A stretch of 15,000 bases of DNA from the NCBI RefSeq assembly GCF_042767895.1, contig NC_091574.1:17606277-17621276 (forward strand), in the 5' to 3' direction. The notes beneath the pieces are model-generated. The model saw only the letters and a program-made list of their open reading frames with translations. It searched no databases and was not told the origin of the DNA. The translations under genes were made by a program, and so were the position numbers. Below are positions 7,914 to 15,000 of the stretch, piece after piece; the first letter of the stretch is position 1, and each line of letters opens with the position of its first letter. Source of the stretch: Penaeus vannamei (Eukaryota > Arthropoda > Malacostraca > Decapoda > Penaeidae).

Positions 7914-9955
7914 AGCTTATGAGTGATATCGCATACGGTATGTATTGGGGAATCTGGGAGAGAAGAAGCTAGGGGGTGTGAATGAGGGGTATTAAGAGGT
8001 AGGGAATTTGGGGAAGGGCATTGTTGTGCCATGAGTGATTCTCGTGTGTATCCGGGAGGGAGCGCAAAAGATAGAGGGGATGGAAGGAGGGAGAATGTAC
8101 CTATAGTTGGGGTTGAAGGGGATGGGTTCTGGTGAGAGGGAGTAGATGTGGGGGGAGTATTAGTGGTAGCAGGGGGAATATCAGAAGGATGGATAGTTTG
8201 AGTTGAACGGGATGTGTTGTCTTGGGAGGGATTAGGAGGAAGGGGTGTAGGGGTGCTGTGAGTAAGAGGGAGATGGGTATCAGGAGGATGGGTATTGGGA
8301 GGATGGATATCGGAGGTGGACGGAATTGAGGGGGTTAGGTTGTGTTGAGAGGGAGTAGGAGGAAGGAGTGTAGGGGGAATATTAGGAGGGGTATGAATAT
8401 CGGCAACCACTTCGTGTTGAAGGAGCATGAGTTATGGGATCTTGTGTCATAAGCATATAACTTTGGATGTCATCCATTGTTTCTGCAGTGGAATTGGTTG
8501 GAGAGTTTTGTAAGAAGGTAATTGTTTCTGCAATGGAGTTGGTTGGGAAGTTTTGTGGGATAGAGGTTTTCTTATGAGGGGGGAAGAGGAGACTAGTGTC
8601 TCAGGAATAAAGGTAAAGGTAGGTGGAGGTGATTGTGCTGTAGGGGAAGAAGGGTTAGAACGTTTAGTCTGTCTACTGCGGGTAGTGTGGGGAGGGAGAG
8701 GGGTTGGTGTTGGGTCTGTAGTTGAGATTGGGGTGTCTGGGTTTAGAGTGGCAAAGGAATTGGTCTGAGGGATGTAGAATGTAGAAGTGGAAATGGGAAC
8801 ATCTTGGGGTGGAGGGGGAGGGGCTGAGCAAATAATGTTACTAGACTATGGAGTATGACAGAAACCTTGTCGACGTGCTTCCTGTCTGGCTTCACGTAAA
8901 GTGAGACCATTTTTTGTATCTTAGAGTTGCTACCTCAGATTCAAACTTGTAAGTGGGACAGCCTCTATAAAATACATTATGGGGGCCGCCGCAGTTAGCA
9001 CATGTTCGTGTTTGTGCTGAGCAGTTTGATCGATTACGACCAGGTTGGACACATATGGGGCATCGGTCTGTGGAACGGCAATGTCTGGCAGGATGTCCAA
9101 AGCGCCAACAGTTTTGACATTGACGGGGAGGGGGTTGGTATGGTCGAATAGGGAGGGATTGTCCACCGATGTAGACACGTAAGGGAAGGTCATGTGTACG
9201 GAAGGTAATTTTGGCAATGGTCGGATTCTTTCGTTTACCTTTAGGAGGAATGGTGTAGCAATGTACTGATTTCACATCTTGGTCTTTGAGGCATCCTAAT
9301 AAGTCTTCTCCACAGTCTGACCAATCTTTGGTATCGACTGGGCAGTTTGCTGGGGAGAGAGAGACAGTTCCGGTACAGGTATTAAGGGTTGGATGAGGTT
9401 CTGCAGGAATGGGATTGCCAGAATGATCGGTTAAATTTGATAGTGCTATAGATTCAGTTTCTGATCTGACCTTTACAAGACGAGAGCGATCGCGTCTAGT
9501 ATAGAAAGGGACTCTGCCTACTTGTTTTTGGAGGCATTGTTGAAAGAGTGTTGCCTGAGTTAGGAGCTGTAGCAGGGATCACGAAAAATCGGTCCCATTT
9601 AGCTGGGCTAAACAAAGTATTTAAGATATCTGTAGGGTTGGTGGTGGTGGATGGTCGGGGACGTGTGGAAGAGGGATTATTACGGAATGATGGAGAATAA
9701 GGCTGCAAGGTAGTAATAAGGGAGGATTGGTTGCTTGATGAAGGTTGATGAATTTGAGGGAGTTGGGTGGGTAGGAATGTCTTCTGCAGATTGATTCTCT
9801 GCTTGGATGGGTAATGCACTAATAGGCATTGAGGAGTGGGTAGTAGTTTCAGTGTTCAGAGCCGTGGTCAAAGGAGATCTTGGGTTGGGGCTATTTGATA
9901 AAGGGGCTAGCCTCATTGCCTCTAATAAAAGGATTACATTTTCATTACTGGTCAT
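7910..9955 (-). pseudogene. LINE ORF1: nucleocapsid-like RNA-binding protein with three zinc knuckles, broken
   Basis: ORF1 coats the element RNA to form the particle used for retrotransposition. The probable start is ATG at 9955 (reading MTSNENVILLLEAMRLA) and the stop is TAG at 7912-7910, about 680 codons. The N-terminal part is Ser/Thr/Pro-rich. A conserved block includes FSPAKWDRFFVI (about 9600). From about 9560 to 8892 one frame is open and carries the knuckles. The C-terminal 300 residues are Pro/Ser/Thr-rich. Frame changes lie between 9800 and 9690, near 9550, at an A6 run near 8915, and near 8410. A TAG interrupts at 8848-8846. The stop overlaps the presumed ORF2 start by two bases. 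The family assignment is sure; the exact N-terminal frame path is not. Confidence 0.82.
8958..9119 (-). pseudogene. ORF1 triple zinc-knuckle domain, second knuckle damaged
   Basis: Three cysteine-rich units stand in tandem. Knuckle 1 (9119-9078) is CX2CX4HX4C and intact. Knuckle 2 (9062-9021) has CX2CX4RX4C, with Arg (CGT) where His is needed to hold zinc. Knuckle 3 (9002-8958) is CX2CX3HX6C, the form seen in ORF1 proteins of the Jockey and I groups. Such domains bind single-stranded nucleic acid. Confidence 0.85.
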
Positions 9956-10312
9956 GGGGAACCTGGATTATATAAAAAGGCTTAAACGGTCCACTTCCTT
10001 TCGCTACTGAAGGTAAGGGCTAGATTAGTCGGGAGTACCGTGCCCATAGTTCCCGCAGGCCGTTCAGGACTGGCACTAGGTCAGCCTTTCATCCTATCAG
10101 CACGGCTCTTACACCTTAGGAAGTAGATAATAGAAGGGGATGGAGAAGAGACGGAAACAAAAGCTAGAGAGGGAAAAGACCATGCAAAATTAGTTGAGTC
10201 GAGGGCTGAGGCCCTATGCAGGGGAGATCCCTGTATTGGGTCTCAATCTTCGTCTCATAAGCCCCCCCCCCCCCCCCGATAACAACGGGTAAGGGAATGG
10301 GGGGGGGGGGGG
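9956..10312 (-). other. LINE 5'UTR, starting with paired homopolymers
   Basis: The leader of about 357 nt before the ORF1 ATG has no long open frame related to the element. Its outer end is odd: on the + strand a C16 run (10262-10277) and a G14 run (10299-10312) enclose 21 nt. In I-group LINEs the 5'UTR usually carries an internal RNA polymerase II promoter. I cannot point to a specific promoter element. The 5' end could instead lie at the inner edge of the C-run. Confidence 0.5.
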
Positions 10313-10325
10313 TCGATTCCTTGGT
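10313..10325. repeat. Candidate target-site duplication, copy at LINE 5' end
   Basis: TCGATTCCTTGGT lies directly outside the G14 run and matches 4137-4149 in 11 of 13 positions. Its location next to the proposed LINE 5' end supports 10312 as the element boundary. Confidence 0.5.
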
Positions 10326-11471
10326 CCCGAATCCTGTCTCGAACTTGGGTAATGCAGCGGGCGGCACTCAAACACGCTGGAGATGATGTCCGCCCACGCA
10401 AACAACACGGTAACAATGTACTACTGTCAATCCATGTTCTTGATATATGCCGTGCAATATGTTGATAAAACTATTACTAAACGATTGTTTTTCGAATTTC
10501 CTCATTGGGCTTCGAATATTTCGAATAAGACAGGTGACAGTTACTTCAGATATCGTCGATCCTTATCTGAAATGTGAAATCTACTTTTCATACTAAATGT
10601 CTATCACGTTTTGTATATTCATTCATTCAAGGTAAATTGTTTTCATAATAACGCCCCTCCAACGTACTTTAGAACTTGCCATTTATTTTAAGTTATTCAT
10701 GTCATCTATTTAACTAATTAAGGCCTACTGGAGAGAATCGAGTTGTGATATTACTTGGTACATGATTCTTCTGCTATTTAGTTCAGGTTGTATAAGTTTG
10801 CAATGATCTTTTACAAGGTCCATTTTATGCTGTTTTTTGGTATTTGTTCTAATTCTGTTTTGCACATGTTCTTACTCTTTTCATAGTTATTTATTTTAAT
10901 TAATACTTATGTTCTAAAATCTGCCCTTTAATTATTGTCTTTAAATGTTTAAGATAACTTCTGCCGCAATGACGTGGCTGATTTGTATATCAACAGCCTC
11001 CAAATAAACCTGAACGAGAGTGGTCTCTGAGTGTACCCCTGGATTATCCATACCGTGGCGTCGCTGGAGCAGCAAGTCAAGGGTGTGTGACTATATTACA
11101 TGCCAGTTCAAGAATTGCTGGCTGTGTTTATTTGGTTATAAGTTTTTGTTTACATCCAAGAGTTACATAAATTGCCCAGCACCAGGCAGAGATGTCCCCT
11201 CTTTGAATACCCTTTTTGATGTTGACGGGTCAACATCAGGATGGGGATTGCATAGAACGTTTATGATCTATGTATTTTCTTAAGTGTTTTTATATACACG
11301 AGTCAAGAACGCATATAGCCAGACCCACTTCATATAGGGATTTGAACTTGGGGTATGGGAGAATAGGTCTCCTCGCAGGGAAGTGAAGGGGCTCTCTCCC
11401 TCCTTTCTTTCGGCCTTAATCCGCCAACCACCACTGGGCTGGATGATTTCCGGGCTTCCCCTTGACTGTAA
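10326..11471. other. AT-rich intergenic stretch, no gene seen
   Basis: There are many stops in all frames. The longest frame (11020-11283, +, 87 codons) has no family resemblance and no clear start context. A perfect 9-bp inverted repeat with a GG spacer (GATGTTGAC-GG-GTCAACATC) lies at 11218-11237. Positions 11290-11471 may be the 5'UTR of the RTE fragment that follows, but nothing proves it. Confidence 0.5.
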
Positions 11472-11752
11472 ACCTTACACACCCCTAGCCTAAGACTTAA
11501 CCTCAGGCGGGACGTCAGGGTGCGGGCTTGGAACATCTGCTCTTTACGACAGGATGATCAGTTACGACTACTGTCTAAGGAACTGAAGCGGCTGAGAGTT
11601 CAGGTGGTTGCTACCGGGGTTGAGAAAACCTGGCGGCGGCATGGTCAGTGTGGGTGGATACATCTATTATTGGCCGGGCCGAAGCGATGGCAACCATCTT
11701 CAGGGAGTGGCTATAGCCAGCTCTAGCAGACCAACCCTCTGTAGTAGAGTTG
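11472..11752 (+). pseudogene. RTE-like endonuclease ORF, N-terminal fragment
   Basis: The segment encodes the start of the APE-type endonuclease of an RTE-like LINE, of the group often annotated in databases as craniofacial-development-protein-2-like. RRDVRVRAWNICSLRQDDQ (from about 11502) holds the first catalytic Asn. After a frame change at about 11605-11618 the reading continues as GGGMVSVGGYIYYW and GRSDGNHLQGVAIA, and after a second shift near 11730 as QPSVVEL, ending at TAA (11753). The open frame extends upstream to 11472. The copy is clearly dead. Its continuation is found 709 bp downstream at 12462, so the ORF has been split by an insertion. The family assignment is from remembered motif patterns and needs a search. 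Confidence 0.75.
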
Positions 11753-11819
11753 TAAATGCCAAGATCTTTTGAATTTATAGAGATTTACTAATTTTGAGGA
11801 ATCAAATAAACAAATCGAA

Positions 11820-11883
11820 CCATTAACAAAAAATAAAAAAATAATAAAAAAATAAATAAATAATATTCACTTAAAAATAAATA
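11820..11883 (+). repeat. A-rich simple sequence
   Basis: Mixed A4-7T units, in places TAAATAAATAAA. This could be an old poly-A tail or simple AT-rich sequence. Confidence 0.6.
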
Positions 11884-11979
11884 TGATTATACATATTACA
11901 ATTAAACATTTCAGTTCACACATGTTACATTTTTCATCAATAGAATATATAAAAAATACACCTTCCTTTCCAAATTATG

Positions 11980-12046
11980 GTCCACGACACAATGTCCATA
12001 ATGTCCACAAGGTCCACATTGTATTCGTCCAGTCTCGTGTGGTCCA
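11980..12046 (+). repeat. Cluster of six GTCCA pentamers
   Basis: GTCCA begins at 11980, 11994, 12003, 12012, 12027 and 12042, spaced 14, 9, 9, 15 and 15 nt. Chance would give far fewer than one in 67 nt. The opposite strand has an open frame reading C-G-P-C-G-H-Y-G-H-C across part of it, but no family is recognised. It may be a degenerate tandem repeat or a binding-site array. Confidence 0.55.
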
Positions 12047-12196
12047 AAGAATCGTTGTAGAGTGGCCACGTGGACTAACTCTTCAGTTGTAACAATCATA
12101 AATAAATATGAAGCCTCTGTCCCTGGCCCTTGGCACCCGTAGGTTCATCACCCTCTGTTAAAGAATGCAACACTTAGGCTGGGTACATGGATAATG

Positions 12197-12405
12197 ACAA
12201 ATTAAAATAAAACTAAAAAAAAAAAAAAAAAAAAAAAAAAAATAGGACGGGGAAAAACACCTCACCTCAATGCGATGCTCGGGTCGAGTGAGGTCCCCCC
12301 GTACCCACAACCCGAAACCAAGTCTCCGAGCGAGCCCGGATTCGACCTCCGAATTCGAACGAAGCATTTCACTCGCCACGTATTCAGGCGAGCAAAACAA
12401 ATTAA
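12197..12405 (-). mobile_element. SINE-like insertion with flanking ACAAATTAA repeats
   Basis: A unit of about 180 bp lies between direct repeats beginning ACAAATTAA at 12197-12205 and 12397-12405. The similarity continues a little further (AATAAAAC versus GAAAATAAAC). Read on the minus strand it begins near 12396, has box-B-like GTTCGAATTC (12360-12351) and GGTCGAATCC (12348-12339), an A-box-like TGGCGAGTGAAATG (12378-12365), and ends in T28 (12242-12215). The box spacing is shorter than in a true tRNA, so tRNA ancestry is only suggested. The T-run could be a polymerase III terminator. Read on the + strand, the A-run would lie at the wrong end for a poly-A tail. Confidence 0.5.
12215..12242 (+). 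repeat. A28 homopolymer
   Basis: Twenty-eight consecutive A on the + strand, at the edge of the SINE-like unit. An AATAAA lies a few bases upstream but closer than usual for a polyadenylation signal. Confidence 0.9.
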
Positions 12406-12461
12406 GAAAATAAACAAAATAGCCTTATTTCTTCACAAGAGGTTACTCCTGTTTTCACCGT

Positions 12462-12816
12462 ATAATGGTGTTAACTCTGAAGCTTGCTTTTGGCATCATG
12501 TCTTATTGCTGCAGATGCAGATTGAATGTTTTATACCAATCTGCATCTGTGTCGGGCAGCTGTCCTCGGCGAGATATTCGTATTTTTCTGGGTGACTCCT
12601 ATGTGGTGACTGGCTGCGATCGAGCTAGCTATAAGAAGTTCGTTGGTCCCCATAGTTCGGTAGCTGGTGCCAGCTGCGAGAATAGCCTCCTTTTCCGGGA
12701 CACCGCAAGGCAATTTTTGGTCGCTTCGCAGTGCTCAACACTGACTGACCCTGTACTTCTGTGGGACACCTTCAAGTGCGTTTGAAACGCTCGATGCATC
12801 TCAAGAATCGATTGGT
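12462..12816 (+). pseudogene. RTE-like endonuclease ORF, second fragment with internal deletion
   Basis: This continues the fragment ending at 11752. Readable family blocks are LKLAFGIMS (about 12480), CPRRDIRIFLGDS (about 12565-12600), VTGCDRASYKKFVGPHSS and ENSLLFRDTAR (to about 12710). The GDFN motif of the endonuclease reads GDSY, so a catalytic Asn is lost. The reading then jumps to LTDPVLLWDTFK (about 12740-12775), which in this family belongs to the region after the endonuclease. The C-terminal endonuclease part with the SDH-type motif is therefore missing. After TGA (12783-12785) the frame changes and ETLDASQESIG continues to about 12816. No reverse transcriptase follows. Confidence 0.7.
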
Positions 12817-13012
12817 AAATGTCCAAAATGCACGATCTGCTTGCACTGGAGATGGCAGTGCGGGCGAAGATTAAAGATGTAAGTGAAGAAGGAGACAAGG
12901 TCAGCGGGTAGGCTTGGCAAAGGGCCTGGAGAGGTGGCCCCAAGGAGGCAGTGTCCGAGCGGGACCATGACTCGGTTAGAGGACGTGACCTCGAATGCAT
13001 CTTACCACTCTT
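12817..13012. other. No gene recognised
   Basis: A GC-richer stretch with no family match that I can support. A 148-codon minus-strand frame crosses it but runs on into the microsatellite at one end and the RTE relic at the other, so I treat it as chance. It may be further LINE-derived sequence. Confidence 0.4.
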
Positions 13013-13078
13013 AGACTCTCTCTCTCTATATATATATATACATACATATATATATACATATATACATACATACATATA
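13013..13078. repeat. Compound (CT)n-(TA)n-(CATA)n microsatellite
   Basis: A CT run (about 13016-13027) passes into TA repeats and then CATA units. It abuts the tRNA-like unit on its right. Confidence 0.9.
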
Positions 13079-13145
13079 GCCTCTGGGCTAATACAGTAAG
13101 AACGTGTCGACCTCTCATCCATGAGGTCAGCGGTTCCCGTCCTAC
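13077..13145 (+). mobile_element. tRNA-like SINE head
   Basis: The block has a tRNA-like layout: a D-arm-like GGGCTAATACAGTAAGA, an anticodon-arm-like stem GACCTC/GAGGTC around an 8-nt loop, and a degenerate B-box GGTTCCCGTCC. The loop is one base too long and the B-box departs from the consensus, so it is not a working tRNA gene. A head of this kind fits an arthropod SINE. The body and 3' end are not clear; the sequence to about 13330 may belong to it. Confidence 0.4.
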
Positions 13146-13444
13146 CCAGATGCGGGAAGTTGCAATTGTCGCTTGAAAGTTACTGTTGTGGCTGGGAACC
13201 GGGATGGGGAAGGAATAAGCCTGTCGAGTCCGTACCAGCCATTTTGGAATACCCAAGAGCCGAGGAGAGAGACTGAAATGGACGCAGCTGAGGGCTTGTC
13301 GTAGATAACAGCCGCTGTATTGAGAAAAGCAGGTGTGCCATGTGAACTAAACAGTTTTTGTTAAAGGTCTGTGTTAATCTTTTGATACATGTGTCGCATT
13401 GTACAAGTATATTCCCTAGTCCAGTCAATATTCAGGTGTAGGTT

Positions 13445-13830
<386 letters not shown>

Positions 13831-14210
13831 AGGGGTTTCTCAGCGAAAAAAGGGCCCCTAAGTTAACCTTCATTTCTGGTTAGGGAGCCATGTGACCATA
13901 ACAGCGAGGTTAGACATTCTGAAACATGGCGCTAAGTGAGAAAATCGCCATGATGTACGGAATCAGTGACTTCAAAAAGAGCTGTTAGGTTTGAAAATAT
14001 GTTCAATTTGCAGAGCTAGCTCCATTTTAGTTTCCCCTACCCCCAAATTTATCGGTCTTTTTGAAGTCGTTGATTTCATACATCATGGCGATTTTCTCAC
14101 TTAGTGCCATGTTTCAGAATGTCTAGCCTCGCTGTTATGGTGAGTTCTATGGCCCGCCAACCAAAAATGAAGGTTCACTTACGGGCCCTTTTATGCACAC
14201 AGAAACCCCT
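13831..14210. repeat. Large foldback (inverted repeat) with about 130-nt arms
   Basis: The left arm (13851-13979) is the reverse complement of the right arm (14057-14189) at well over 80 percent by eye, with one 3-4 nt gap. A further perfect 10-nt pair lies outside (13831-13840 with 14201-14210). The loop between the arms is about 77 nt. Weak similarity may extend outwards to about 13775 and 14300. The form suggests a foldback-type MITE or an inverted duplication. No transposase is present and no target-site duplication was found. The arms contain GAGAAAATCGCCATGATGTA unchanged in both. Confidence 0.8.
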
Positions 14211-14460
14211 CCGCTCCTGTACTAATAGCCACTCCACGTCCTTCCTTGTCTACCATACTAAGCTACCAATAAAATCCATTATTTGTGGGGTACCTTGGGA
14301 CGTTAACTAGCCATATGAAGTGAAATTAGTATGTAAAGACATCAATACCAAATTTAATTACAACTGATTGCAAAAATTGCTAAAATTAGTTCATGTTTAA
14401 ACTGAACCCCTCATATGGTGGTGGCTGTTAAAAGGAAGGATACGACGTACACAGATATAG
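14211..14460. other. No gene seen
   Basis: AT-rich intergenic DNA between the foldback and the microsatellite. A 68-codon frame (14104-14310, +) overlaps the right arm of the foldback and has no family resemblance. Confidence 0.5.
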
Positions 14461-14902
<442 letters not shown>

Positions 14903-15000
14903 ACATACACTCATGATACCACGTTCTATATAAGTTGATATCATGCTTCATGATATTCTCCATAAGAAATGAATACGAGGGAATAAAACAAAAGAATATT
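14903..15000. other. End of window, nothing recognised
   Basis: A short non-repetitive AT-rich flank; no feature is supported. Confidence 0.5.

Larger units (their letters stand above)
4147..10312 (-). mobile_element. Non-LTR retrotransposon, I superfamily (I/Nimb-like), near full length, inactive
   Basis: On the minus strand the order is: 5'UTR (10312-9956), ORF1 with three zinc knuckles (9955-7910), ORF2 with APE endonuclease, reverse transcriptase and RNase H (7913-4319), short 3'UTR and heptad tail (4318-4147). At about 6.2 kb with both ends present, it appears complete in structure. RNase H behind the reverse transcriptase, plus a CCHC-type ORF1, places it in the I superfamily and not with Jockey or RTE elements. 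Both ORFs carry stop codons and several frame changes, so this copy cannot move by itself. The exact clade (I, Nimb or a relative) is not decided by reading alone. The 5' limit depends on the proposed target-site duplication. Confidence 0.85.
11753..12461. mobile_element. 709-bp insertion splitting the RTE-like ORF
   Basis: The reading stops at QPSVVEL (11752) and resumes at IMVLTLKLAFG (12462), with only about half a dozen family residues missing between. The intervening DNA has no relation to the ORF. It contains an A-rich stretch (11820-11883), a GTCCA cluster (11980-12046), and a separate SINE-like unit with its own flanking repeats (12197-12405). I could not find an unmistakable target-site duplication for the whole 709 bp, so it may be several insertions or a rearrangement. 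Confidence 0.55.

Noticed and set aside
11020..11283. 87-codon + strand frame as a host exon
   Set aside because: No recognisable domain and no convincing splice or start context; the length is expected by chance in a region of this size.
11338..11347. Perfect tRNA box-B-like GTTCAAATCC on the minus strand
   Set aside because: No A-box at a suitable distance and no cloverleaf in the flanks; a 10-mer alone is not enough.
12629..13075. 148-codon minus-strand frame
   Set aside because: It runs from a microsatellite across unrecognised DNA into the reverse strand of the RTE relic; no domain seen.

Overview
The window looks like a gene-poor, repeat-rich stretch of an animal nuclear genome. A decapod crustacean, for example a penaeid shrimp, is my best guess but is not proven. 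The reasons are very long (TA)n and (CA/GT)n arrays, homopolymers up to 30 nt, many decayed retroelements and no recognisable intact host gene. Nothing here resembles a prokaryotic operon, CRISPR array or phage.

Layout. Positions 1-1280 are non-coding apart from a strong G-quadruplex motif at 471-496. Positions 1287-2540 hold a broken gag-protease relic of an LTR (Gypsy-like) retrotransposon: one CCHC zinc knuckle, a DTG aspartic-protease motif and a post-protease linker, spread over three frames. Positions 2540-3480 have no recognisable gene. Positions 3480-4130 are a long polypyrimidine tract. From about 4147 to 10312, on the minus strand, lies a nearly full-length but dead non-LTR retrotransposon of the I superfamily (I/Nimb-like). 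It has a 5'UTR, ORF1 (three zinc knuckles and a Pro/Ser/Thr-rich tail), ORF2 (APE endonuclease, reverse transcriptase, RNase H, C-terminal zinc motif), a short 3'UTR and a GGTTAAT-type heptad tail. Imperfect 13-bp flanks look like its target-site duplication.

The stretch 10326-11470 is AT-rich with no gene seen. Positions 11472-11752 and 12462-12816 (+ strand) are two pieces of one RTE-like endonuclease ORF, split by 709 bp of inserted DNA. That insert carries a cluster of GTCCA pentamers and a roughly 180-bp SINE-like unit (12213-12396) flanked by matching ACAAATTAA repeats. After this come a tRNA-like SINE head (13077-13145), a (TA)45-T30 tract (13447-13566), a foldback structure with about 130-nt arms (13831-14210) and a 440-bp compound TA/GT/AC microsatellite (14461-14902).

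How they worked together: the two LINE ORFs would have acted jointly in target-primed reverse transcription, with ORF1 as RNA chaperone and ORF2 as nickase and reverse transcriptase. Elements of this kind may also have supplied enzymes for the SINE-like units. All copies here are broken. I see no clearly new system. The most worthwhile leads are the foldback with the same short ORF in both arms, the SINE-like unit ending in a T-run on its inferred sense strand, and the nested insertion order.
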